From the NCBI GenBank assembly GCA_000969725.1, contig JXSR01S032269.1: 20,562 nt of DNA; one strand, 5' to 3'. The translations under genes and the position numbers were made by a program. This DNA comes from Ophiothrix spiculata. Taxonomy: Eukaryota; Echinodermata; Ophiuroidea; Amphilepidida; Ophiotrichidae. The notes under the pieces are model-generated. The model was not told where the DNA came from, searched no databases, and saw only the letters and a program-made list of their open reading frames with translations. Below are positions 1-8,651 of the stretch, in pieces. Each line of letters begins with the position of its first letter. The stretch's first letter is position 1.

Positions 1-6
1 TATATT

Positions 7-167
7 TTAAGTGTATAGGCAAAGTAATTTTTTACTGATAGATTGAAGTGTTTCTGTAGTTTGATTAATAGAACAGTGATCTAGAAAGCCACTTACTACC
101 TTGCCCCAACCAAGCAAGTGATCAATTAAAAAAGCATCTTCCACTGAACCACTACAGTCCTGAACTC
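7..167 (-). CDS. terminal coding exon of an unrecognised host gene
   Basis: On the minus strand an acceptor (ATAACAG) at 168-170 is followed by 161 nt that stay open for 52 codons and end in TAA at 9-7. The two leading bases complete a glycine codon with the single base left over by exon 399-473, so the two exons join in phase 1. The peptide runs GVQDCSGSVEDAF, LIDHLLGWGKVV, SGFLDHCSINQTTE and TLQSISKKLLCLYT. It looks like a compact, mostly helical C-terminus with no signal peptide or membrane segment. I do not recognise the family. A GTAGTAAGT string inside the exon could act as an internal donor, but the frame stays open past it to the stop. The 3' UTR and poly(A) site would lie beyond the left edge. 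The call rests on open frame, phase match and residue composition. Confidence 0.55.
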
Positions 168-398
168 CTGTTATAATTCTGTCGGCTAATGAACATCCTC
201 AAAAATCTAATATGATAAAAAAAATCATCCAACCAATATATTAGCTGAATGTGCCGAATCTTTCTAAGCTATAGCAAACACCCCCTGGGCCCATCTACAC
301 AAAATTCTGCTTCAGAATAGAAATGTTTTGTACCCCATCCCATTAAAATATTGGTAACATCAGGCCTCATATTCTTCTTTTAATTTTCTCAAACTTAC

Positions 399-473
399 CT
401 TGCGCTGCTGCTCTTTGCCACTGAAGCAAGGCCCTTTGATATGTCTCGTTCACTCCAAACATGGCTATTTCTC
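399..473 (-). CDS. penultimate 25-codon exon of the same host gene
   Basis: Read on the minus strand, a pyrimidine-rich tract ending GTTGTTTCAG (474-483) precedes 75 nt that are followed by a consensus donor, GTAAGTTT (398-391). In the open frame the exon encodes EIAMFGVNETYQ then RALLQWQRAAAQ, with two bases at the front and one at the back, so it is a symmetric phase 1-1 exon. It joins in frame to the terminal exon at 7-167. The Q/R/A-rich stretch suggests an amphipathic helix. I do not recognise the family. The acceptor and the first ~30 nt of the exon are duplicated twice more upstream (431-717 repeat). Only this copy continues to the donor without a stop. Earlier exons must lie at higher coordinates but I could not find them. 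Confidence 0.6.
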
Positions 474-717
474 CTGAAACAACAACAAAAACACAAAATA
501 TTAGTCATTCTCTATCAGGAACAAAGCCCTTTGATAGGTCTCGTTCACTCCAAACATGGCTATTTCTCCTGAAACAACGACAAAAAACACTAAATATTAG
601 TCATTCTCTATCAGGAGCATACAGAATCTCGTTCACTCCAAACATGGCTATTTCTCCTGAAACAACAACAAACAACACAAAATATTGGTAATTCTCTACC
701 AGGAGCATACAGAATCT
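431..717 (-). repeat. tandem triplication of a splice acceptor and exon 5' end
   Basis: Three near-identical units lie in tandem; corresponding points are 95 and then 88 bases apart. On the minus strand each unit holds a pyrimidine tract, a TTTCAG acceptor and the exon start that encodes EIAMFGVNE. Potential exon starts are at 473, 568 and 656. Units two and three diverge after the glutamate codon and meet in-frame stops (about 12 and 8 codons later), so acceptors at 568 or 656 would give early termination. Only 473 reaches the real donor at 398. A plus-strand open frame across this region is a by-product of the repeat. Confidence 0.85.
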
Positions 718-904
718 TTACCAAAAAGTACTTCTTATCAAACACATCTGATGTGCTTAATATATTTATCGATTAACGGTTTGAACGTTCAAGAACGGAT
801 GAAGAAACAGTTGTCCTATTGGACTCTCTGGTAAGGATCTGTATAATGTCTGAGCCTCAAGACATACCAAAATTTGATGAACATATCTTATCACTGTCAA
901 GTGT

Positions 905-1230
905 GGATAAGTATTATGTCAAGTTAGCTCTAACGGTAAGGCGCTCGCTTGCAGTGCGGAAGGTTCTGAGCGTGAACCCCACTGGTGCCCAAAAAATGAG
1001 TGAGCTTGAAATTCCCTAAGACAAAGAACTAGCTGCTCTCGTGGAAACCCATACGAAACTCAGGTCTCTGAACAGGCAGCAATGTGGACAAATCCAAGGT
1101 TCAGTATCCTAAGAGGTTGCCACAGAATCAGAAATAATACTTGGTGTAGAATGAGCTTGTTTGAGCCACAATGGTCAGAAAACACCTGTAAAGTGTACTG
1201 AGGTCACATGGAATTACATATCAGGGAAGC
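905..1230 (+). mobile_element. tRNA-derived SINE-like unit
   Basis: Bases about 909-970 look like the promoter half of a tRNA: an A-box-like TTAGCTCTAACGGTAAGG, then a CGCTCGCTTGCAG stretch, then a degenerate B box in GAGCGTGAACCCC, at tRNA-like spacing. About 250 bp of non-tRNA body follow, up to roughly the AAAGTGTACTGAGGTCAC stretch near 1190-1208. Such layout is the hallmark of tRNA-headed SINEs transcribed by RNA polymerase III. No target duplication or clear tail is visible, so the ends are approximate. A 66-codon open frame overlaps its left part and is probably fortuitous, though GTAAGG donor-like strings occur in it. The family is not identified. Confidence 0.45.
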
Positions 1231-1270
1231 ATAGCACACTACAAATCCCCTGTATTAATTAATCCCTATA

Positions 1271-1500
1271 TGTGATGACTCGCCCCGAAAAGGGGGACTT
1301 TGCGGGGTGAAAATAGGCAGCAAAAAATAAACATAATAAGAATTTCAAGCAGAATTTCTGTTGTAAAATTTGATGGCCTTGATCAATTTCAACAAGTAGG
1401 GTGTCATTTTAAAGCTTAGAAAATGCTCCAACAGATGAAATGATAAAATCAAAATTGATATCATCAGCAAAGTCCACCCTTTCGGGGTGAGTCATCACAT
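1271..1500. mobile_element. MITE with ~30-bp TIRs, TA target
   Basis: The left end TGTGATGACTCGCCCCGAAA and the reverse complement of the right end (TGTGATGACTCACCCCGAAA) match over about 30 bases with a few substitutions, through the shared GGACTTTGC. Both ends are flanked by TA. The 230-bp size and lack of coding capacity fit a non-autonomous Tc1/mariner-like MITE. It ends five bases before the next element. Confidence 0.8.
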
Positions 1501-1505
1501 ATTTA

Positions 1506-1680
1506 TCAGAGATGCCACTCATTGGTGTTCAAAAAATCTGAAATACTTTGAAAGAATGTGAGAAACCAAAATTGCCTATACCTTTGCACACGAAACAACC
1601 AATAAAAAAATCTGAATTTAGGCTTAAACCAATTGAAAAATTCTGAATTCAGAATTAATTCTGAAATGTGGCATCTCTGA
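1506..1680. mobile_element. 175-bp MITE with TTTA target duplication
   Basis: Terminal inverted repeats TCAGAGATGCCAC and GTGGCATCTCTGA are perfect over 13 bp and are flanked by TTTA on both sides (1502-1505, 1681-1684). The internal sequence is AT-rich and non-coding. A 68-codon minus-strand open frame across it is incidental. The superfamily cannot be named from 13 bp. Confidence 0.75.
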
Positions 1681-1684
1681 TTTA

Positions 1685-2029
1685 TGGGCTGTAGGTTGTT
1701 AAAAAAACACATTTTTTTCAGTAACTTTTCAAAACCGACACATCAAATTGCAAAATCATAATTATATGCATAACAATAAAAACACATTTCAGAATTAATA
1801 TTTCAATGCATGTATTTCCCAAAACAAAATATATATACTTTTGGAATGTATACCTTTTTGGAACATACAAGGCCGAGGGGAACACAGCTTCATTTTTCTT
1901 TCTTTTATTTTATTTTCTTTGACCACAATTTGTTCTCCTTTTGGTAGGCAAACCGCCCACTTCACCCATCCCTAGCTACACAACTGACTAAGAGCATATC
2001 ACTGCACCAGGGAATGACATCTATCTGGT
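1685..2029. other. no gene seen; AT-rich spacer
   Basis: Low-complexity A/T-rich sequence with a pyrimidine-rich stretch near 1890-1920. I see no exon, RNA gene or element boundary here. Confidence 0.5.
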
Positions 2030-3423
2030 TACCCTTACGAAAATGCAGGCATTAAAACATGCATGCGCATGCATGTTTCATGCATGTGCATGCATATTTT
2101 GTGCATGTGCATGCATGTTCTTCAATTTCGCATGTATGCAGCTGATGTGCATGCATGTCATTTGTTGCATGCATCATACCACATGCATGTCAAAATTTGA
2201 AAGCATGCGAAATTATATGCATGCATAAACAGCACATGCATGTTTACCATTTTTCACATGCATGTATAAATTTATTTTGCTTGTTAGCTGTAGAGTCAGT
2301 CGAGCACAGACATGGTTTATTGAGCTCCTGACTTTTTATACATTTTTTCATCATTTTTTCAACATTTAATTAAAAGTTTCTGTTGTATTTTGCTAGTTCA
2401 TAGCCTTTTTAAAGTTAAACCAGTGTGGCTCATAATTTTTGAGTGAATTTAGACAAGATTTGCAACATAAAATCTTAAGCTTTTAGCACCACATAACAAG
2501 TCTTCCGAATTCAGCAGTTTGGAGTTAAGCTTAACTTCAACCAAGCATATAGTGATCTGGGACTTCTACCACTTGCAAATACAGGCTGACATCCTAAACT
2601 GTGAAGCTTTGGATACGTCGTATTACAGGTGAGATCTTTCGTTTTTGTGCGTCATTTGGAAATGGTTGCATGCCGTCAGGCACAATGGAGGAGGACACAA
2701 TTTGCTCCTGAGGAAGAGGCAATTTTCTGAGACACATAGTTCATGGGGATTAGCATACTACTTGCTATACTGATCAGAACAGAGTTTGTGTTAACGAGTT
2801 GCTACTGTAGTGAATACATGACAGGCCATAATCATGGACGCCTGTATTTAATTATTTCAACCCTAGCAAGTCGGGCAGGTAAATTGGTATATAGCTACAA
2901 TAAAGGCCTACATTCAGACTCAGACTTAACAGCCTGACGGGCAGATACGTAACAACACTGGCCATTATATTTTGATATCAATGTACGCAATTAATGTATA
3001 GAGAACATTTTCCAGTGTACATGCATGCAGTGTTTGTGACATGCGTGCAGCTCAGGTACACATGCATGTAACCACAAAACGTTTGCATGCATGTCACTTC
3101 TCACATGCATGTTTTTTGCATGTAATGTTCCAAATTACTGCATGTTCACAGCTCACATGCATGTTACATGCATGTTACATGCATGTTGTGGTATACGCAT
3201 GCTATTTGGATAAACATGCATGCAGCATGTATGTTGTTGCATACATGCAACATGCATGTTTTATGCATGTAATGTTCCAAATTACTGCATGTTCTGGCAT
3301 GCATGAAAATAGCATGTTGCATGCTATTTTCTAGCATGCCACATGCTTATTTTTAGCATGCAACATGCTAGTTTTTAAGCATGCAACATGCATGTAAAAA
3401 TGCATGCCATTTTCGTAAGGGTA
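2030..3423. mobile_element. 1.4-kb element with ATGCATG-packed ends
   Basis: The outer ends are inverted copies: TACCCTTACGAAAATG at 2030 and CATTTTCGTAAGGGTA at 3408-3423, with terminal TA that could be the target duplication. Inside each end lies a dense cluster of CATGCATG, GCATGC and TGCATGT motifs (about 2043-2270 and 3017-3405). The centre (2280-3010) is ordinary AT-rich sequence with no transposase frame. A 30-bp segment is repeated exactly at 3118-3147 and 3265-3294. This fits a non-autonomous DNA transposon with subterminal repeat arrays, which in known families are transposase-binding sites. Short open frames over the clusters, rich in Met, His, Ala and Cys, merely translate the motif. 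Confidence 0.75.
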
Positions 3424-3753
3424 CACAGTTGCTCTTGAAATGCACCTGAAGAACCTGAACTGCAATATGTGGGCTTTAGAATGATAACATTTTTGAGTAG
3501 CTGGTGTGCCCAACCTCGGAGAAAATCAGCATCATTTTCATGCACAGTGTTTATTGGGACACTCTGTATTAGTTGCTGTTCATTATCAGAAGAACAAGCC
3601 TCTCAACTTCACAATAAATCATAACAATCAGGCCAATCTTAAATGATTTATTTGTCAATTACATGCACCAATTTCATCCCTTGATCTCTTGCATCATTCA
3701 GCACAGATGCTTCTCATTTATGACAGATTCATACCATGCAATAAACGGGGTGC
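3424..3753. other. no gene seen; spacer between elements
   Basis: Unremarkable AT-rich sequence with no convincing exon on either strand. A short GGGACACTCTGTATTA string near 3555 resembles transposon-end debris but lacks a partner. Confidence 0.4.
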
Positions 3754-4349
3754 AGGGCTGGGGGGCTATATTTGTTTGGCATAGCATTCAAAAGCCGAAA
3801 CAGCAAAGAAATAAAATATGTAATAAATTGATACATTTTTAAATTTGGGACTTTCTGCTCATTTTGTCGATTTTATATATCCTGCCAATTAAATGTGAAG
3901 GGTGAGATAACCTTTGTCATTTTTGTAGTCATTTTCATTCAAAATTTTTCTCATGGTGCTCAATTTTCACTATGTTAATTTTCATTCAGAATGAACATTT
4001 TGGTAACGAGTAAAACATTTTACACTATGGCAAAAAATTTACATAATGAGAAAAAACGAAAATGTTCATTCTGAATGAAAATTAACATAGTGAAAATTTA
4101 GCACCATGAGAAAAATTTTGAATGAAAATGACTACAAAAATGACAAAGGTTATCTCACCCTTCACATTTAATTGGCAGGATATATAAAATCGACAAAATG
4201 AGCAGAAAGTCCCAAATTTAAAAATGTATCAATTTATTACATATTTTATTTCTTTGCTGTTTCGGCTTTTGAATGCTATGCCAAACAAATATAGCCCCCC
4301 AGCCCTTGCCATAGTGTAAAATGTTTTACTCGTTACCAAAATGTTCATA
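3754..4349. repeat. 248-bp nearly perfect inverted repeat with an extra inverted 40-bp block
   Basis: Arms 3754-4001 and 4059-4306 have equal length (248 bp) and, by direct comparison, differ at one position (near 3960). The spacer is 57 bp. In addition, the ~40-bp block 3992-4031 (GAACATTTTGGTAACGAG onward) recurs inverted and apparently exact at 4308-4348, just outside the right arm. Block order is A-B-A'-B' and then the segment 4350-4727. The oppositely oriented relative at 19418-19982 has only the simple order C'-B-A', so A-B looks like an added inverted copy. No coding potential is seen. Confidence 0.9.
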
Positions 4350-4727
4350 AGGGAGAAATATTTTTCACATCACGGCACATTTCGCAATGATTACTCATCT
4401 GTAGTATATTGATAATTCATAGTACATTACTTTCAATTATCGCTGTTTTCATAAAATACCATAATTAGATTGGTCTTTTCATCCTAATCTGTAATCTGTC
4501 CTTGATAGGTACTGTGGATTTTATTTTGAAGAAAAGATTCACCAAATGCAATTCATATTTCTCCAATGATAAAAAATTGCCACTGTGTGATTTTTTTATT
4601 ATTCTTATTTGAGTTTTAGCGGATTATTCTGATCGACAATATTGTCTAGAAACTCGAGGTCAATATGCAATCAGTTCTGGATTTTACAAGTGGTGAAAAT
4701 GACAAAGTATACCTAGGCCTTAAGGTA
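4350..4727 (+). mobile_element. non-coding element segment shared with 19418-19815
   Basis: This stretch aligns along its length with the reverse complement of 19418-19800. Shared blocks include GATTACTCATCT, ATAATTCATAGTACATTACT, GGTACTGTGGATTTTATTTT, TTTTAGCGGATTATT and TATTGTCTAGAAACT. Substitutions and small gaps are frequent, so the copies are old relative to the 248-bp fold-back next door. It has no recognisable protein. A 107-codon open frame starts in its last bases (4665) and runs to 4988; it matches nothing I know and such lengths occur by chance in this window. Confidence 0.65.
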
Positions 4728-5198
4728 TTTATGGTAAATGACTTTTTGAGAAAATATCTGAACAATACTACCTTCACACACACTCCAGCTCAAATAAAAG
4801 TGACTCTCCCCTGGGATGTAATAAAACACATCGCAAATCTGTTGATCACGGATACCCTTCATAGCAGAAACCCAATTTGTTTGCATTCATATTTAATATA
4901 CACGCGAGATAACATAATTGCAAAGTGGGACCGACTGTACACTTTCTTGATTTCTAACAAAATTACTGTCAAATCTTGTATGGCTTGACATGGTAGTTTT
5001 AACAAGTCATGATTGTTTATTGATTTGTTCTCTTATTACTACAGACTGGCTTTTTCAAGAGCGGAATTGATATCTGATTTGCAAGTTTCAGCTTTAGTAG
5101 CTTATTATGACTTTGTGTTTATTGTAACTAGAAGTGCGACATTGAGTTTAAAGAACAGAAAATGCCTGGAAGACATAGCAAAAGATGAAAATGCTATA
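4728..5198. other. no supported gene; two unclassified open frames
   Basis: Plus-strand open frames cover 4665-4988 and about 5013-5201. The second contains an acceptor-like TTACTACAG at about 5035-5043 followed by LAFSRAELISDLQVSALV, but it ends exactly where the MITE at 5199 begins and shows no known domain. I treat both as unproven. Confidence 0.25.
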
Positions 5199-5603
5199 TG
5201 AGACTGTCCATCCCAAAACAGCCTCTTGTTATTTTCACTTTTTAAAATATTTGCAAAGACCATGCTTAAAATGACACCTCATTGAGCTTCATTAGATTTC
5301 CAGAAGTCAAGTTATGGTCCATCAAAGGTTTCGGGGACTAAAATGTATAAATGAGATAGACGCATTCAAAGATCAGTAAGCCCTGTATATCTTTATGTTG
5401 ATTGTCCTCAAATATACAGATATATTTCATATTTCAATCATTTTCTTGAAATGAAACTTTGCTTGTGTTTTCAAGTAAGCACAAGTTTTGTGAATCTGTC
5501 AAAAAAATCAATGTTGGCAAATTACGACCTTGACATGTATTTTCACCCATAGCGCAAAATGAAGTTTGCTGCATTTACAGCTTGTTTAAGATGGACGGTC
5601 ACA
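5199..5603. mobile_element. 405-bp TA MITE
   Basis: The left end TGAGACTGTCCATCCCAAAA and the reverse complement of the right end, TGTGACCGTCCATCTTAAAC, match at most positions over about 25 bp. TA flanks both sides (5197-5198, 5604-5605). The interior is AT-rich and non-coding. This suits a non-autonomous Tc1/mariner-like element. Confidence 0.75.
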
Positions 5604-5696
5604 TATCAAACGAGAGATTGTAGAAATTAATTGATTTGGTTGGCCTTGGTGATAAATCGGCAATGTATACTCTATAAAACTTGAAGTATGAAGTAA

Positions 5697-5785
5697 GCAG
5701 CCGAACAACACACACAAACCAATATGACCATAGCCAGAGAAGCAGCCGAACAACACACACAAACCAATATGACCATAGCCAGAGA
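5697..5785. repeat. two tandem copies of a 45-bp unit
   Basis: A 45-bp unit beginning GCAGCCGAACAACACACACA is repeated head to tail with only the final base differing, so the duplication is recent. The length is a multiple of three, which produces a repeated LAMVILVCVCCSAA in a minus-strand frame. I see no other sign that this is coding. Confidence 0.9.
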
Positions 5786-5823
5786 TAAATTAGTCTGTAT
5801 TTTTTGAATCATACAAATTTTAG

Positions 5824-6046
5824 AGCAAACTATGAATATCGGAGAACATTTCAAAGCATTTTCATGCATGTTGAATTGGACCTACTCCATAAATTAAGCT
5901 GTGAAATTAAAAATTCTATCTGCCAAATTAAAAAAGAAAAAAGAAAAATGGCAGATAGAATTTAAAATTTAAGAGGTAAATTTGTAAAATTTGATTAACC
6001 CAACATGAAAATGGTTTAAAATGTTCTCTGATATTCATAGATTGCT
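5824..6046. repeat. imperfect ~100-bp hairpin
   Basis: Arms 5824-5924 and 5949-6046 are inverted copies with scattered mismatches and small gaps. They share TATGAATATC, GAGAACATTT, CATTTTCATG and AAATTCTATCTGCCA. The ~24-base loop is nearly pure A/G. It is most likely an old fold-back MITE. No target duplication is evident. Confidence 0.75.
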
Positions 6047-6103
6047 AAAGCAATTGAATTTAAAGCTAGAGTACGGGAATTCATATACTGTATAGTACAT
6101 ATA

Positions 6104-7094
6104 CAGTTCAAAAGAAACAAGTCCCCCCTACAAAATATTGATCTTTCCAGATATCATTTGGACCCTTTTAATTTTTTCAAAGCTGTAAAATGTAGACTGG
6201 AATGATACAAATTCAGTGTGCAATTAAGTTTCACACAACTCGCAACATTTTTCTTGAAAAGTCATTACTTATGAAATTTCATGGTGAATCAAAAGTTGCA
6301 ATTTTTCTGTATATGAATATGAAAAATTGTCGATTTTTTAAATGTATGGAAAACTTTTAACTCTGCTTTGGAGTAAACATCATTCAAATGTTTATTACCT
6401 CTGTGAATGAAAGAGTAAGGGACTCGTTGACGATTGAATGAACATCAGGTAAGTGTAGATTTTAAAACGTTTTTAATTACCGTAGAAATCTCAGTTATCG
6501 GTCGGTGGTGGTTTAAATGAGGCAAAACGATATGCAAAGGAGTTTTCCCATTTCCTCAAAATCAAGATGATAAGGAAGCATTGAAACATTAATTTCCTTG
6601 GTTTACTTAAATTCATGTTTCCAGATGATCATCTTTTAAAGGTAGAATTAATTGTAAAGAGAAAACAATCTTAAAGCACTTTTAAAAGCACAACCTTCTG
6701 GAAGAATATGTTTTATTTACGTTTTACTTGATGTTTATTCAACCATAAACCTGTAAGTTATGTTCATTCAACCATGAGCAAGCCCTTCCTCTTTTAAAAT
6801 CTTCACAAGTGCTTACCATTTGAATAATGATTAGTTGTGATTTTTTTCTTAGAATTAAAATTTCATTAATTTTCATATTGCAATACAAGAAACTGCAACA
6901 TTAATTTTGATTCGTCAAGAAATGTCACAAATGCCAACATTTCAAGAAGCAGGATAAGTGTTATGTAAAACGTTAGTGCACATTGATTTTGTATCATTCT
7001 AGCCCTCATTTTACAATTTGAAACAAATTACAGGGGCTAACTGTTTTCCAGAAAAATCAATATTCCTTAGGGGGGACTTATTTATCTTGAACTG
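6104..7094. mobile_element. ~1-kb Tc1-like element with long diverged TIRs
   Basis: The ends CAGTTCAAAAGAAACAAG and (reverse complement of the right end) CAGTTCAAGATAAATAAG begin with CAGT, sit next to TA on both sides (6102-6103, 7095-7096) and both continue into GTCCCCCCTA. Similarity between the arms continues inward for roughly 220-240 bases, for example GAATGATACAAA with CAGTGTGCA or CAATGTGCA. CAGT termini and TA duplications are typical of Tc1/mariner transposons. There is no transposase frame between the arms, so this copy is non-autonomous. Confidence 0.8.
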
Positions 7095-7306
7095 TATAAT
7101 TTCCATTACTTAAGTGAATTCACGTAACATATTTAGAGTGAATGGATTATGGCCTTTCCCAAAGTAAATTGGTATACTGATGTGTGGGGTTTTGAGTCTA
7201 CTAAAAAGATTTTATATGAGTATGTGCCTGCAAGACTTTGAAAAATAGACTGTCCCTATAGCTTTCATCATAATCTGTGTGCTCTTTTTCTTACTTCCCG
7301 TTCCAG

Positions 7307-7382
7307 CAAGACACTGCAATTACATTTATTTTGCACACATCAAATGGGTGCTTTACCTCTCAAAAATGTTCACAAAAAGAAA
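7307..7382 (+). CDS. weak candidate exon
   Basis: A strong acceptor-like tract (TTTTTCTTACTTCCCGTTCCAG, ending at 7306) precedes 76 nt that are open in all three frames and end at a GTGAGT donor (7383). One frame reads RHCNYIYFAHIKWVLYLSKM. Its leftover bases would be phase-compatible with the candidate exon at 9157. The donor is supplied by the terminus of the adjacent MITE (7380-7520), which argues against an old exon unless the MITE was exonised. No family is recognised. Confidence 0.2.
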
Positions 7383-7520
7383 GTGAGTCATTTGACTCAT
7401 ACTGTGTCAGTACACAGACAAAATGAGTCAAAAACTGCGCAAAAGTGAGTCATTTTGTCCGTGTACTGATACACTATGGGTCAAGTGAGTTATGGTCAAG
7501 TGAGTCAAATATCTCACTTT
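7380..7520. mobile_element. 141-bp palindromic MITE with five TGAGTCA/TGACTCA motifs
   Basis: The ends AAAGTGAG and CTCACTTT are inverted. The interior folds on itself: GTGTCAGTACACAGACAAAA and its near complement around 7451-7473 flank a short AAACTGCGCAAAAG loop. Perfect AP-1 consensus sites lie at 7384-7390, 7393-7399, 7424-7430, 7446-7452 and 7501-7507. The element is non-coding. Regulatory activity is inference only. Confidence 0.65.
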
Positions 7521-8222
7521 GTTTTATCTGTGGATAAGAAAAGTGTATTTATGGTACTAACTACTCATATTTTTCATTTGTTTGGCACGTTTTCAGAAAA
7601 TGTTGAGAACCCTGTTATGTAACAAATCCATTTCATGCTTGGATTCTTAATGGCACGAGGGGATTCTAATAATTTAATTACTATGCTGTCAGAGCTTGTT
7701 TCTAGCCCGTGAGCTTGTTTCAACTCCATGTTTATTTTCAATTTTTGATACCAAATATAAATTGCTCAATTATCTTGATACTCTTGGGACAGTATGTCAA
7801 TTTAATTTCGTCACATACCAGTAAACATAACAGTGACAGATTCTATTTAAAGAACAGGAATACAACGATAGCAACAGTAGGCAAAATGCCATTGAAATAC
7901 TTGCGTTGGTTTTCCCCTTTTCCTGAGCGCTATATATTTTTCTGTAGTATAGCTTCCTGGGCATACTGAAGTTTTGATATTATTGATCATATTTGAATTT
8001 GAAAATTGATAAAATTGTATCTTAACTAATACATAAGGTTTTAAATCTGAACATAGAGTGAGATTAGGCCCAGGAAATTGTCACAAAGTTATTCTAGTCG
8101 TTTCCCTTTTTTTTTTTTTTTCCATTTCCTATTATGCATCATTATTTTGTTCGTTTGAGCCATTCCCTGACTAAAATGCAGTCATCAATATAAGCTTGCT
8201 CAGGGTTGCAATATACCAATTA
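7521..8222. other. no supported gene in this stretch
   Basis: AT-rich sequence with a poly(T) run near 8107-8121. An 86-codon plus-strand frame (7709-7969) has no recognisable domain or splice context and is best treated as chance. Confidence 0.4.
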
Positions 8223-8484
8223 CAAGCATATGAATGCAATGTGTATGCTTGCACATGCTTACATATGCTTGCTTGGAGCATGCATGCAATTGTAAACAGA
8301 TATGCAATCTACTGCAAGCATTTCAAATTGCTTGCATTACATGCATTTGATTACAATTTTGAAATTGCACGCTAATGCAAGCTTACAAAGGTTTACAATA
8401 TACATGTACCATAAGTATTTGTAAGTACAATTTATGCTTTCCTATGCTTACAATTCCATGCTTGTACAAGCTTACATATGCTTG
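8223..8484. mobile_element. fold-back element rich in AAGCATATG/TTACAAGC motifs
   Basis: The outer ends CAAGCATATG (8223-8232) and CATATGCTTG (8475-8484) are inverted. Between them, an inner palindrome spans ATTGTAAAC (about 8291) to GTTTACAAT (about 8399), and GCTTGCA, GCTTACA and TGTAAGC motifs recur in both orientations. It is non-coding. The layout parallels the ATGCATG-rich element at 2030-3423, but on a smaller scale. Confidence 0.55.
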
Positions 8485-8521
8485 ACATTTTAAAAACTTC
8501 AAGACACAATAAGAATGTAAC

Positions 8522-8651
8522 TTATAGGCAAAATAACAATTTATTGGACAATGCAAACAAAAATCCAGGTAGCGATTACATCCACAAACAATGGGACCCT
8601 GCAAGCTGGATTTTGCTTACTCTGTCCAATAAATTATTATTTGGCCTATAA
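8522..8651. mobile_element. 130-bp MITE with ~48-bp TIRs
   Basis: The left arm TTATAGGCAAAATAACAATT and the reverse complement of the right arm, TTATAGGCCAAATAATAATT, continue matching through TTATTGGACA and AAAATCCAG. Arms occupy nearly the whole element, with a spacer of about 35 bases. No clear target duplication. Confidence 0.75.

Noticed and set aside
461-691. 76-codon plus-strand frame with internal peptide repeats
   Set aside because: It is antisense to the triplicated acceptor/exon start; the spacings of 95 and 88 bases bring the third copy back into the frame of the first.
780-908. Possible plus-strand exon with DEETVVLLDSL before a GTAAGG donor
   Set aside because: The acceptor is weak, the piece abuts a SINE-like unit, and no compatible partner exon was found.
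2043-3334. Open frames rich in Met, His, Ala and Cys at 2043-2228 and 3041-3334
   Set aside because: They merely translate ATGCATG-type repeats in the ends of a transposon-like element.
2040-3410. CRISPR-like spaced repeats
   Set aside because: Repeats are irregularly spaced, short and inverted as well as direct, in eukaryotic DNA inside a terminal-inverted-repeat element.
4665-5201. Two consecutive plus-strand frames (107 and 62 codons) as a gene
   Set aside because: The first begins inside a repeat segment, the second ends exactly at a MITE, and no domain or convincing splice pair links them.
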